From assembly GCA_947499505.1 (NCBI GenBank), contig CANMOQ010000001.1, positions 230,037 to 294,036 of the forward strand: a stretch of DNA of 64,000 nucleotides, read 5' to 3'. The notes under the pieces are model-generated. The model ran no database searches. It worked only from the letters and a program-made list of their open reading frames with translations, and was not told the origin of the DNA. Source of the stretch: an uncultured Erythrobacter sp. GTDB lineage: Bacteria > Pseudomonadota > Alphaproteobacteria > Sphingomonadales > Sphingomonadaceae. Numbering within the stretch: the first letter of the stretch is position 1; each line of letters starts with the position of its first letter. Shown one piece after another: positions 26,312 through 34,751 of the stretch. The position numbers and the translations under genes are program-made.

Positions 26312-28258
26312 TTAGTCGTTATTGCCGCGACCTCGGCCTCGACCGCGCCCATTGCCGCCTTCGCCGCCTTCACCACGCTCGCCGCGTTCTCCGGACTCGT
26401 CGTCATCATCGCCCTCATCGGCACCCATGCCAAGGTCCAGATCAGCGCCCAAGTCGACATCTGCTCCGCCTTCGCCGCCCAAATCTACTCCGAGATCTAC
26501 GCCAACGCCGCCCTCGGCCCCATCGTCAGAGCTAGGACCGCCATTGCCGTTTCCGTTGCCATTGTTCCCGTTGCCGTTTCCGCCGCCGTTGCCATTTCCG
26601 ATGCCATTGGCATTGCCATTGTTTCCGCCGGAATTGCCGTTTCCGTTCCCGTTTCCAACACCTTCATCGTCGCTGTCGTCATTGTCTGAACCAAGACCCA
26701 GATCCGCGCCAACGTCTACTTCTTCGTTATCGGAGGCATCAACCGGACCGTCTATGCCAGCACCGACGCCGACGTCTTCGTCGGAGGCCTCGTCATTGGA
26801 GTCATCGTCGCCAAATTCGTCATCGCCATCGTCGGAGCTGGGGCCGCCATTGCCGTTCCCATTGCCGTTGTTTCCGTTGCCGTTTCCGCCGCCGTTACCA
26901 TTACCAACACCATTAGCATTGCCATTGTTGCCGCCAGAATTGCCATTCCCGTTACCATTTCCGGGACCGTCGTCGTCGCTGTCGTCATTGTCTGCGCCAA
27001 GGCCCAGATCCGCGCTAACTTCTACTTCTTCGTTATCGCCTTCATCAGCAGGAGTAGCGACGCCCGTGTCGAGGTTAGACTCGTCCCCAGAGGCGGCGTC
27101 ATCATCAACTTCATCAGCAGGGCTCTCTACACCCATGGCGATACCAACATCGTCGTCGGGGGTCGCGGGATCGCCAATGGCGTCACTTTTGTTCGGATTC
27201 GCGCCGCCTGAGCAATTTGGGACACCCGCACAAGATCCGTTGTCCTGATCCTCTGCATAGGCGAGGTCCGTGTTGCCTGATCCTCCATCGCTCTCATCAG
27301 CAGAGCGATCATCTGCTATGCTAACGTTAACGTCGGCATCGGTCTTTTCTGCTGCGGGAGCGGTTTCGCTGCTATCTTTTTGGGTGACGATTTCGCTTGT
27401 TCCGCTCTCACCATCTCCCGATTCTGAGATGACGAAATCTTGGACCGCGCTGCTTTCGTCCTCAGCGCCGTTATCAGCTATGTCGTCATTTGAGCTGTCT
27501 AAGGTGCCGCCCTGAGCGCCAGATACCGCGCCAATGGCGACCAGCAGTGCCGGTGCAGTATCGCCCGCGCGGCCAGGCCCGCGGTCAGAATTGCCGCCGG
27601 CGTTTGCGATTGTTGTGGCCGCTTCTGCTGCTGGCTGGCTCAATGCTGGCACAAAGCTAGGAGTGCCTCGAACAGTCGCCTCTTCTGCGCTGGGGCCATC
27701 GGGATCGTTCGAAATGACGATCAGATCGCCAATCGCATCCGCTTCAACCAACCCGACAAGGCCAGGGGTCAGCAGGGCTGCTTCCAGATCATCGCCGGTT
27801 GTGACTTCGACCGCGCCTTCGGTAACCTGAACGCTGGTGCCATCATCGCCAACCGACACGTTGAACGTTGTGCCTTTGACCACAGCGGCCATATACGGCG
27901 TCTCTACGCCAAAATGCGGGGTGCTCTTCTTCTCGATCTTAAACAGCACATTGCCGAGATATTGGAATATTTGCGTAACCGGACCGGCCTTTTCAGGCTC
28001 GGCAATGCGGATGTGCGCCTTGGGTGAAACGACAAGATATTCTTTGCCGCGAACCAGAACAGCGCGGGCGCCTTTGCCAGTGCGGATCACATCGCCTTCG
28101 TTAAGGCGGCTGTCCTTACGGGCTTGGATGACCTTTTCGCCGCGCGTGATGGTGACCGACCCGCTGGCCTCAGAAACGCTCCAACCACTGTTGGCAATGG
28201 CGCTGGTGCTGGCCATCAGGGCGGCAACCACTATGGACTTCCTGGCAAGGCGGATCAT
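26312..28258 (-). CDS. FecR-domain exported protein with two large Asn/Gly-rich repeats
   Basis: A 648-residue exported, very acidic protein. After a signal peptide (IVVAALMASTSAIA), a FecR domain spans about residues 25-165 (GSVTITRGEKVIQARKDSRL, GDVIRTGKGARAVLVRGKEYLV, FGVETPYMAAVVKGTTFNVSV, VQVTEGAVEV). The rest is low-complexity: Ser/Asp/Glu-rich linkers and two near-identical blocks of about 69 residues containing NGNGNGNSGGNNGNANG-type runs, spaced 102 residues apart. The C-terminus is GGNGRGRGRGRGNND. It is divergent from a TpsB transporter and upstream of CHASE2-EAL. The free FecR domain here probably binds peptidoglycan or another envelope ligand rather than acting as a sigma-factor regulator. 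The repeat part looks like an extended surface or matrix protein. Confidence 0.8.
   Translation of the reverse strand: MIRLARKSIVVAALMASTSAIANSGWSVSEASGSVTITRGEKVIQARKDSRLNEGDVIRTGKGARAVLVRGKEYLVVSPKAHIRIAEPEKAGPVTQIFQYLGNVLFKIEKKSTPHFGVETPYMAAVVKGTTFNVSVGDDGTSVQVTEGAVEVTTGDDLEAALLTPGLVGLVEADAIGDLIVISNDPDGPSAEEATVRGTPSFVPALSQPAAEAATTIANAGGNSDRGPGRAGDTAPALLVAIGAVSGAQGGTLDSSNDDIADNGAEDESSAVQDFVISESGDGESGTSEIVTQKDSSETAPAAEKTDADVNVSIADDRSADESDGGSGNTDLAYAEDQDNGSCAGVPNCSGGANPNKSDAIGDPATPDDDVGIAMGVESPADEVDDDAASGDESNLDTGVATPADEGDNEEVEVSADLGLGADNDDSDDDGPGNGNGNGNSGGNNGNANGVGNGNGGGNGNGNNGNGNGNGGPSSDDGDDEFGDDDSNDEASDEDVGVGAGIDGPVDASDNEEVDVGADLGLGSDNDDSDDEGVGNGNGNGNSGGNNGNANGIGNGNGGGNGNGNNGNGNGNGGPSSDDGAEGGVGVDLGVDLGGEGGADVDLGADLDLGMGADEGDDDDESGERGERGEGGEGGNGRGRGRGRGNND
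26521..26728 (-). repeat. Asn/Gly-rich coding repeat, copy 2
   Basis: Encodes a block starting NEEVDVGADLGLGSDNDDSD and ending GNGNGGPSSDDG inside the FecR-domain protein. It matches copy 1 (26827-27034) at nearly every residue, but many third codon positions differ, so the protein sequence rather than the DNA seems conserved. Confidence 0.85.
26827..27034 (-). repeat. Asn/Gly-rich coding repeat, copy 1
   Basis: Encodes a block starting NEEVEVSADLGLGADNDDSD and ending GNGNGGPSSDDG. It lies 306 bases (102 codons) from copy 2. Between the copies is an acidic linker (DDEFGDDDSNDEASDEDVG). Confidence 0.85.
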
Positions 28259-28402
28259 TGGTTAGTCTCAAATAAGATTAGAGTTCAGTGCAATTATGCC
28301 TTTGGACCGCCGCCTCTAAAGGAGTGCTGAAGCGGAGTAGCTAACATTTCCCTAATTTGCCTAAGTGTAAGGGTTTATTAGCGGCCTACGGCTAGGCGCA
28401 CG

Positions 28403-28417
28403 CCTCCAATCAGGAGG
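28403..28417 (+). promoter_or_regulatory. CCTCC/GGAGG hairpin on the tpsB-like ribosome-binding site
   Basis: A perfect AGGAGG Shine-Dalgarno sequence (28412-28417) lies 5 bases before the ATG at 28423. CCTCC at 28403-28407 can pair with GGAGG at 28413-28417 over a 5-base AATCA loop, which would hide the site. Confidence 0.4.
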
Positions 28418-28422
28418 TTTCA

Positions 28423-30036
28423 ATGCGTTTAACCAAGGCAGTTTCGTTGGGTGCATGTCTATGCATCACAGCGCCTGCGTTGAACGCGCAGGAAACCGCC
28501 AATGCGCCGCGGATCGCAATGCTGTCCGTTATGCAGAGCGGTGACGAAGTACTCTACGGGCAGGGCGAGCAGCCCGCTGAAGAGCTGCAAGCCGACCAAA
28601 TCGGCGCGATTGTCATTCTCGGCAATGAAGCGATCGATGATGCGCGCTATCAAGCGGTCGTGGAGGGGTTCTTTGGCGAAGAGCGCAGCGAAGAGGTGTT
28701 GGCTCAGCTTACCAAGCAGATCGCTGACCTCGCGAAAGAAGAAGGCTATGCCTACGTCAAAGCGGATGTGCTTGAGAGCGACAATGGTTTTGGCGTTGTC
28801 CAGATTGCAGTCGATGAGGGCCGCGTCGATGCAATCGAGATCAATGGCTACGACAATGCTCAGGCTCGCCGAATTCTGAATCGCCTGCAGGGCCGACCGG
28901 TAAAGCAAAGTGATTTGGAAGCGGCACTGCTGCTGGTCACTGACATCCCTTCAGTGCGATTGAAGGACGCCAAGATTTCGCGCCGTGATGGCCGCGCCAT
29001 TCTGGTGGTCAACCTGGAGCAGCAAAAGGATCGCTATCAGATTCAGGCGGACAATTACGGCACGCGTTCGTTCGGTCCGTACCGCGCGGTGGCTTCCACC
29101 CGGCAAACCGATGTGCTGAGCTCTTCGGATCAGCTCTACGCTGCCCTGCGGATCAATCCCGTTGACCCAAAAGAACTGCTGTTTGTTTCCGGTTCTTACC
29201 AGACGCAGATCAATAGCTCCGGTCTCACCGCTGGGATCAACGGCTCGATTGGCTCGACTTCGCCGGAGGGACCATTTGGTGACAGCGATGTAAACGGGGA
29301 CTCGCTGAGGGCAGGCATATCGCTCGATCAACCGATCATCAGGTCGAAGGACAAGAGTCTTTGGGTCAATGGCAATGTTTCGTACATTGCGATCGAACAG
29401 GACGAGCTGGGGCAGATGCTGCGCGACGATACGATCGTCACCGCATCGATTGGAATCACGACGCAATGGGCGGTCGCTGGCGGCCGTGTCCGCGCCGGGG
29501 CAAGCCACGTTCGCGGACTGGGTATCTTAGGTGCAAGCAGGCGCGGTGATCCACTGGTTTCGCGCAGAGATGGCGACGGCGTATTCTCCAAAGTATCGTT
29601 CTGGGGAGACGCACGCCTACCGGTTGCTGGCCGCTTTGATGTCTATCTTGCTGCTGGAGGACAGATTGCAGACCGTCCGCTTCTGGCTCCACAAGAGATG
29701 GCGCTGGGCGGGCCCTTCCGCACGCGCGGGTATGATTTCAGCGAAGTGCTGGGCGATGAAGGTGTCTATGGTCTGGCGGAACTGCGCTATCGTTTCGCAC
29801 CTGATAGATTGCCGTTCGATTTTCTCCAGTTCTACGCTTTTCTCGATGGTGGCTATGTCACTGATATCGGCGCGGGCGTGGGCGAGGGATCGCTCTTTTC
29901 GGCTGGGCCAGGCGTGCGCGGCCGCATCGGGCCAGTTGGTTTTGAGATCGAAGGCGGCTTTCCCTTGGGCGGCAGCGCAGAGCGCGGTGATGACAATTTG
30001 CCAGAGTTGAACGTGCGCGCAGGGATCAACTTCTAA
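28423..30036 (+). CDS. TpsB/ShlB-FhaC-HecB-type Omp85 outer-membrane transporter
   Basis: A 537-residue outer-membrane protein. A signal peptide (VSLGACLCITAPALNAQ) leads into POTRA-like domains (about 60-220; GAIVILGNEAIDDARYQAVVEGFFG, VDAIEINGYDNAQARRILNRL) and a 16-strand-type barrel. Near the C-terminus LGGPFRTRGYDF is the conserved Omp85 motif (usually [VI]RG[YF]), and the protein ends in the aromatic VRAGINF. TpsB proteins secrete a large TpsA exoprotein to the surface; no TpsA gene is in this window. It is divergent from the FecR-domain gene, which may provide the substrate or a partner. The perfect AGGAGG before the ATG suggests high expression unless masked by the hairpin at 28403-28417. 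Confidence 0.88.
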   Translation: MRLTKAVSLGACLCITAPALNAQETANAPRIAMLSVMQSGDEVLYGQGEQPAEELQADQIGAIVILGNEAIDDARYQAVVEGFFGEERSEEVLAQLTKQIADLAKEEGYAYVKADVLESDNGFGVVQIAVDEGRVDAIEINGYDNAQARRILNRLQGRPVKQSDLEAALLLVTDIPSVRLKDAKISRRDGRAILVVNLEQQKDRYQIQADNYGTRSFGPYRAVASTRQTDVLSSSDQLYAALRINPVDPKELLFVSGSYQTQINSSGLTAGINGSIGSTSPEGPFGDSDVNGDSLRAGISLDQPIIRSKDKSLWVNGNVSYIAIEQDELGQMLRDDTIVTASIGITTQWAVAGGRVRAGASHVRGLGILGASRRGDPLVSRRDGDGVFSKVSFWGDARLPVAGRFDVYLAAGGQIADRPLLAPQEMALGGPFRTRGYDFSEVLGDEGVYGLAELRYRFAPDRLPFDFLQFYAFLDGGYVTDIGAGVGEGSLFSAGPGVRGRIGPVGFEIEGGFPLGGSAERGDDNLPELNVRAGINF

Positions 30037-30103
30037 GCGCACAACACAGGCTTTCTCAAACTGATCGGTTGATAATTGACCGCCGCGTTCGCATCTGTAG
30101 CAC

Positions 30104-30454
30104 ATGGCAAAAGTCACAGTTTGGTTTGACGGGGCATGTCCGCTGTGCACCCGAGAGATTGCGTTGATGCGACGCATGGACACGGCCAAGTCGGTCGAGT
30201 TCGTCGATGTCTCTGGCGAGGCGGGCGAGGCCGTTTGTCCTATCGACCAAGCGCAATTGCTCGCGCGGTTCCACGCAAGCGAAGATGGCGAGTTGCTGAG
30301 CGGCGCTGCCGCTTTCGCTGCCATGTGGCGCGCGATCCCGCTTTTCCGTCCGATCGGTCTGCTGGCCCGCAACCGGATTGTACTCAGCATTCTGGAGCGG
30401 CTCTACATCCAGTTTCTAAAGGTACGCCCAACCTTGCAGCGCTTTTTTAGGTAG
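30104..30454 (+). CDS. DCC-family (DUF393) thiol-disulfide oxidoreductase-like protein
   Basis: A 116-residue protein with the DCC signature VWFDGACPLCTREIALMRR: Asp then Cys-x-x-Cys near the N-terminus, as in the DUF393 family, which is thought to have a thioredoxin-like redox role. Conserved later segments include LLSGAAAFAAMWRAIPLFRPIG. No signal peptide. The exact substrate is not known. It stands alone 67 bases after the TpsB gene, same strand, and 84 bases before the alpha-hydroxyacid oxidase gene. Confidence 0.85.
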   Translation: MAKVTVWFDGACPLCTREIALMRRMDTAKSVEFVDVSGEAGEAVCPIDQAQLLARFHASEDGELLSGAAAFAAMWRAIPLFRPIGLLARNRIVLSILERLYIQFLKVRPTLQRFFR

Positions 30455-30538
30455 AAGCTCTCAAGCAAAAACCATTTGCTTCAAGCTCGTCTTCGTCCCA
30501 AGCTCGCGATCTAGAAACGACCGGGAGAGGGTTGAGCG

Positions 30539-31699
30539 ATGAGCTATTTCGGAGCAATGCAGAACGAGATTTATAACGCCGGTCTGCAAGGCATCCTGCC
30601 TGAATTTCCGGTCGATTTCGCAACGCTGGAAAAGCGCGCGCATGAGGCGCTCGGCCCATCATTGACCAATTATGTCGCGGGCGGGTGCGGCGATGAGCAT
30701 ACCCAAGACAGCAACTCATCCGCCTTTCATCATTGGGGCATGATCCCTCGCATGATGGTCGACGCGCAGGAGCGTGACCTCTCGATTGAGCTGTTCGGTA
30801 TGAAGCTGCCAACCCCATTGTTTATGGCACCAATTGGGCTGACCGGCGAGGCGACGCAGGACAAGCACGGCGATATCGCCGCTGCGCAGGCCTCGGCGGC
30901 GACAGGCGTGCCGCTCTGCGCCTCGACGTTGGCTAATGACAGCATGGAGGATGTCCACGCTGCTTGCAGCGACACGCCGGGCTTCTTTCAGCTCTACACA
31001 CCACGTCATAAGGGATTGGCGGAGAGCCTGATCGGCCGCGCGGAGGCCGCCGGATACAAAGCTCTGGTGGTCACACTCGACACGTGGGTGACCGGCTGGC
31101 GACCGCGCGATCTCAACGCCTCAAACTTTCCGCAATTGCGCGGCAAGGTGCTGCACAATTACTTCTGCGATCCGGTGTTCCGGTCGCTGCTTGAAAAGCC
31201 GCCTGAAGAGGATCCCAAGACTGCGATCATGACTTGGGCTGCGACCTTTGGTCAGGTGCTGACCTGGGACGATATGAAATGGCTGAAATCGGTGACGAAG
31301 CTGCCGATTGTGCTGAAGGGCATTTGCCACCCCGATGACGCGAAGAAAGCCGTGGATACGGGCGCGGACGGGATTTACTGCTCTAATCATGGGGGCCGGC
31401 AGGCGAATGGCGGGATCGCGACTATCGACCTGCTCGAAGACGTGGTGAAGGCCTCTGGTGACGTGCCAGTGCTGTTCGATAGCGGCATTCGCTCCGGCAC
31501 GGATGTGGTGAAGGCTCTGGCCTTGGGCGCGACCGCCGTGGGCGTGGGCAGGCCTTATACTTACGGGCTGGCCTTGGGCGGCGCGAACGGCGCAGAGTTT
31601 GTGCTCAGGTCGATCCTGGCCGAGGCAGATTTGCTGATGGCAGTGAACGGTTACCCAACATTGGAGGCCGTTCGCGCGGCGGGGGCTCAGCGGGTTTAG
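30539..31699 (+). CDS. FMN-dependent alpha-hydroxyacid oxidising enzyme (lactate oxidase/monooxygenase-like)
   Basis: Oxidises 2-hydroxyacids such as L-lactate with FMN. A 386-residue TIM-barrel protein with the family's active-site motif YCSNHGGRQANGG (catalytic His and Arg), LPIVLKGI (catalytic Lys), FQLYTPRHKG, TLDTWVTGWRPRDL, and the FMN phosphate-binding VLFDSGIRSGTDVVKALALGA. TWVTGWRPRDL and the long insert resemble lactate 2-monooxygenase more than glycolate oxidase or LldD, but the substrate is not certain. GGGAGAGGG lies before the ATG. A hairpin (31730-31748) follows the stop. Confidence 0.85.
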   Translation: MSYFGAMQNEIYNAGLQGILPEFPVDFATLEKRAHEALGPSLTNYVAGGCGDEHTQDSNSSAFHHWGMIPRMMVDAQERDLSIELFGMKLPTPLFMAPIGLTGEATQDKHGDIAAAQASAATGVPLCASTLANDSMEDVHAACSDTPGFFQLYTPRHKGLAESLIGRAEAAGYKALVVTLDTWVTGWRPRDLNASNFPQLRGKVLHNYFCDPVFRSLLEKPPEEDPKTAIMTWAATFGQVLTWDDMKWLKSVTKLPIVLKGICHPDDAKKAVDTGADGIYCSNHGGRQANGGIATIDLLEDVVKASGDVPVLFDSGIRSGTDVVKALALGATAVGVGRPYTYGLALGGANGAEFVLRSILAEADLLMAVNGYPTLEAVRAAGAQRV

Positions 31700-31729
31700 G
31701 CCGGCTTTTACCCGAGCTTAAGCAGCGTG

Positions 31730-31748
31730 ACTGGCTGAGAAAGCCAGT
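31730..31748 (+). terminator. Possible terminator hairpin after the hydroxyacid oxidase gene
   Basis: ACTGGCT (31730-31736) and AGCCAGT (31742-31748) form a perfect 7-bp stem with a 5-base GAGAA loop, 31 bases after the stop codon. The following TCTCGCAGTTGTTT is only weakly U-rich. Confidence 0.4.
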
Positions 31749-31859
31749 TCTCGCAGTTGTTTATGCGAAAAATACGACTCTGTTTCCAGATTATTAGGTG
31801 TTAGCCCTTATACAGCTAAACATAGCGATTCGAGGCAATCGCCTCTTGGGGAAGCAGAA

Positions 31860-32024
31860 ATGGAAATACCGACGATTAGGTCGAGTGGCCCAGATGCGAT
31901 GGGCCGGACGGTTCAACTTCAGGACGAGTATTCGCGCCGAGCGCGCTGGGGCCGGATAAGGCCGATGGAAAGCGACGGACCCATGCGCCGCATCCTCTCG
32001 CGCATCGTACCTATTCTCGATTGA
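31860..32024 (+). CDS. Possible small protein, 54 residues
   Basis: In the 341-base gap between the hydroxyacid oxidase and aldehyde dehydrogenase genes, an ATG at 31860 opens a 54-residue frame ending in TGA at 32024. GGGGAAG is correctly spaced before it. The peptide begins MEIPTIRSSGPDAMGRTVQL and is rich in Arg (many RR and MRR pairs), with balanced composition. A 5-bp hairpin GAGGC (31832-31836) / GCCTC (31841-31845) lies just upstream of the RBS. I do not recognise a family. The rest of the gap shows only the hairpin listed above. Moderate evidence only. Confidence 0.4.
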   Translation: MEIPTIRSSGPDAMGRTVQLQDEYSRRARWGRIRPMESDGPMRRILSRIVPILD

Positions 32025-32040
32025 GATTAAGCTGGCTTGC

Positions 32041-33489
32041 TCAGCCTGCCTTGCCAACTGTGACGAGCTTCGTCTCGGTGTATCCGAGATAGCCTTCCTC
32101 ACCGCTTTCTGAGCCAAATCCGCTATCGCCGACGCCGCCAAATGGGGTTTCGGGCGAAGACACGGCCAAGTGGTTGATCGCCACCATTCCCGCGCGCAAA
32201 TTTTGGCCCAAGTAATGGCTTTCATCCAGTGAGCTGGTGAAGGCATAGGCCGCCAAGCCATAGCGCAGAGCGTTGGCTGTCTCGACCGCATCCTCGATTG
32301 TGTCATAGGGCACAATGCCAGCGATCGGGCCGAACGGCTCTTCCGTCATCAGCCGGCTGTCCATGCTGGGATTTGCCACTACTGTCGGCTGATAGAAGAA
32401 GCCGCTGCCATCAATTGCTGCGCCTCCGGTGACGATTTCCCCTTTACTGCCGCCGAGATCGCCGAGCGCATGCGCCATGGCCGGGACGCGGCGTTCATGC
32501 GCAAGCGGGCCCATTTCGACGCTTTCATCCGCGCCCGCATCGCCAACCTTGATCTGAGCTGCACGGGCCGCAAATTCGCTGACGAACTTGTCGTACACGC
32601 CGCGAGCCACAAGGAAGCGTGTCGGCGATACGCACACTTGCCCAGCATTGCGGAACTTGCCCGCAACACATGCAGCGAGACTGCGCTCGAAATCCGCGGT
32701 TTCACTGATGATGACCGGTGCATGCCCGCCAAGCTCTGGCGTGAAGCGTTTCATGTCCTGCGCGGCGAGCGCGCCCAGATGTTTGCCGATGGCCGTTGAG
32801 CCAGTGAAGCTGATCTTGCGGGTGATTGGGGAGGCGATTAGATGCTCCGACACGGGGCCGGGATCACCATAGACCAGGTTGATGACGCCCTTCGGTAATC
32901 CGCCATCGACCAGTGCTTCGACGAGCATTTGCGCAGATGCCGGGGTGTCTTCAGCGGGCTTGAGGATCACAGAGCAGCCAGCGGCCAAGGCTCCGCCCAG
33001 CTTGCGCGCGGCCAGGTTCACAGGGAAGTTCCACGGGGTCAGCAGCACCGCTGGGCCGACCGGCATATGAAGCACTTGCTGAGACAAAAGGCCGTGATGG
33101 CGCGGCGGCACTAGACGGCCCCCTTGGCGTTTGGCTTCTTCCGCCAGAAAATCGATCACATCGCCAGAGACCACCACTTCGGGAAGGGCCTGAGCGCGTG
33201 GCTTACCCATTTCAGCGGTGATGATATCGGCGATTTGCGGCGCGCGTTCGCGCAGGATCTCAGCGCCGCGGCGCAGGATATTGTAGCGTTCGATACCCGG
33301 CGTGTTGCTCCAGGTTTTGAAGCCTTCGTCTGCTGCTGCCAATGCCGCATCGAGCTGTTCGGCTGAGGCTTTGGGACATTGGCCAAGCACCGCTTCGGTC
33401 GCCGGATTGGTGACGGCCATTGTGCCATCGCCGCCGTCCGTCACCCATTCGCCGCCGATCAGCATTTTGACTTGAGGATAGGCGGTCAT
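32041..33489 (-). CDS. NAD(P)-dependent aldehyde dehydrogenase (succinate-semialdehyde dehydrogenase-like)
   Basis: A 482-residue cytosolic aldehyde dehydrogenase. Motifs: TPWNFPVNLAARKLGGALAAGCSVILKPAEDTP (cofactor-binding), ISFTGSTAIGKHL, LGGHAPVIIS with ELGG carrying the general-base Glu, and FRNAGQVCVSPTRFLV with the catalytic Cys. The C-terminus has SSPETPFGGVGDSGFGSESG. These features fit the GabD/succinate-semialdehyde group, but the true aldehyde is open. The start is ATG at 33489 with GGAG 8 bases upstream. Single gene, divergent from ald. Confidence 0.85.
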   Translation of the reverse strand: MTAYPQVKMLIGGEWVTDGGDGTMAVTNPATEAVLGQCPKASAEQLDAALAAADEGFKTWSNTPGIERYNILRRGAEILRERAPQIADIITAEMGKPRAQALPEVVVSGDVIDFLAEEAKRQGGRLVPPRHHGLLSQQVLHMPVGPAVLLTPWNFPVNLAARKLGGALAAGCSVILKPAEDTPASAQMLVEALVDGGLPKGVINLVYGDPGPVSEHLIASPITRKISFTGSTAIGKHLGALAAQDMKRFTPELGGHAPVIISETADFERSLAACVAGKFRNAGQVCVSPTRFLVARGVYDKFVSEFAARAAQIKVGDAGADESVEMGPLAHERRVPAMAHALGDLGGSKGEIVTGGAAIDGSGFFYQPTVVANPSMDSRLMTEEPFGPIAGIVPYDTIEDAVETANALRYGLAAYAFTSSLDESHYLGQNLRAGMVAINHLAVSSPETPFGGVGDSGFGSESGEEGYLGYTETKLVTVGKAG

Positions 33490-33662
33490 GGCAATTCTCC
33501 AAGCTAACGAACGCGCGCCAATTGCTGCGCAGTAGTGTGCGGGTGCAGTCTCACCAAACCCAGCGAGGGAAAGCAAGCATGTTTGTTTCGATTGTAACTT
33601 TGTTGCGCGTCGCCTAAGGTCGAGTCGAACCCAATGTACCCATATTCCCCCAGGAGTTCGGC

Positions 33663-34745
33663 ATGCTTGTTGGCGTCCCCAAAGAAATCAAAACCCATGA
33701 ATATCGTGTTGGCCTGACCCCAGAGGCGGCGCGCGAGTACATTGCCGCTGGCCACCAAGTGCTTGTCGAAACTGGCGCGGGCCTAGGCATCAGCAAGGAT
33801 GATGATGTCTACCTTGCGGCGGGTGCACAGATCGCGGCTGATGCCTCTGAAGTGTTCGCAAAGGCCGACATGATCGTGAAGGTCAAAGAGCCTCAGCCGA
33901 GCGAATGGGTGCAGCTGCGCGAGGGGCAAATCCTCTTCACTTATCTCCACCTCGCGCCCGATCCCGATCAGGCCCGCGGCCTGATGGAAGCAGGCGTATC
34001 AGCGGTTGCTTATGAGACTGTGACCGACCGTCATGGCGGGCTCCCATTGCTTGCCCCGATGAGCGAAGTTGCTGGCCGTCTCTCGATTGAAGCTGCCGGC
34101 ATGGCTCTGCGCGCGAACAATGGCGGACGCGGAACCTTGATGGGCGGCGTACCAGGCGTTCTGCCAGCGAAGGTGGTTGTGCTAGGCGGCGGCGTTGTTG
34201 GAACGCAGGCGGCCCGCATGGCCGTGGGTATGGGGGCAAATGTCGAGATTTTCGACCGCTCGCTGCCGCGCATCCGCCAGCTTGACGATATGTTCCAAGG
34301 GCGCGCGACAACGCGCTACTCCACCTCCTCAACGATCGAGCAAGCGATCACTGACGCGGACGTCGTGGTCGGCGCGGTTCTGATCCCCGGTGCGAGCGCA
34401 CCGCATTTGGTCACTCGTGAAATGCTGAGCCTGATGAAGAACCGTGCGGTTCTGGTGGATGTTGCTATCGACCAAGGCGGCGCGTTTGAAATGTCGAAGC
34501 CGACCACGCATGAGGCCCCGACCTATGAGGTCGATGGGATCATCCATTACTGTGTCGCCAATATGCCTGGCGCGGTGCCGCTCACCTCAAGCTACGCGCT
34601 TAACAATGCAACCCTGCCTTTTGGCTTGGCGCTCGCGAACAAAGGCGTAGCTGCTTGCGAAGAAGACCGGCATCTCGCGCCCGGTCTGAATGTTCATCAG
34701 GGCAAGATCGTTAATCAAGCAGTGGCGGATAGCCTCGGCTTCTAG
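33663..34745 (+). CDS. ald: Alanine dehydrogenase
   Basis: Catalyses reversible NAD-dependent oxidative deamination of L-alanine to pyruvate and ammonium in the cytoplasm. The 360-residue protein has the family's substrate-site residues Arg15, Lys75 and His96 at their usual places (MLVGVPKEIKTHEYRVGLTP; IVKVKEPQPS; LFTYLHLAPD). The NAD-binding loop is VVVLGGGVVGTQAARMAVGMGA. The C-terminal HYCVANMPGAVPLTSSYALNNATLPF is also typical. The ATG follows a clear AGGAG. Single gene between divergent aldehyde dehydrogenase and convergent VOC genes. Confidence 0.95.
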   Translation: MLVGVPKEIKTHEYRVGLTPEAAREYIAAGHQVLVETGAGLGISKDDDVYLAAGAQIAADASEVFAKADMIVKVKEPQPSEWVQLREGQILFTYLHLAPDPDQARGLMEAGVSAVAYETVTDRHGGLPLLAPMSEVAGRLSIEAAGMALRANNGGRGTLMGGVPGVLPAKVVVLGGGVVGTQAARMAVGMGANVEIFDRSLPRIRQLDDMFQGRATTRYSTSSTIEQAITDADVVVGAVLIPGASAPHLVTREMLSLMKNRAVLVDVAIDQGGAFEMSKPTTHEAPTYEVDGIIHYCVANMPGAVPLTSSYALNNATLPFGLALANKGVAACEEDRHLAPGLNVHQGKIVNQAVADSLGF

Positions 34746-34751
34746 TCCAGC

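Noticed and set aside
26521..27034. A CRISPR-like array from repeated units
   Set aside because: Only two long repeats, in frame and coding; no short repeats with unique spacers and no cas genes.
26322..27248. A 308-residue Pro/Ser-rich plus-strand frame
   Set aside because: It is the exact antisense of the Asn/Gly and acidic repeats of the FecR protein; the repeats alone keep it open.
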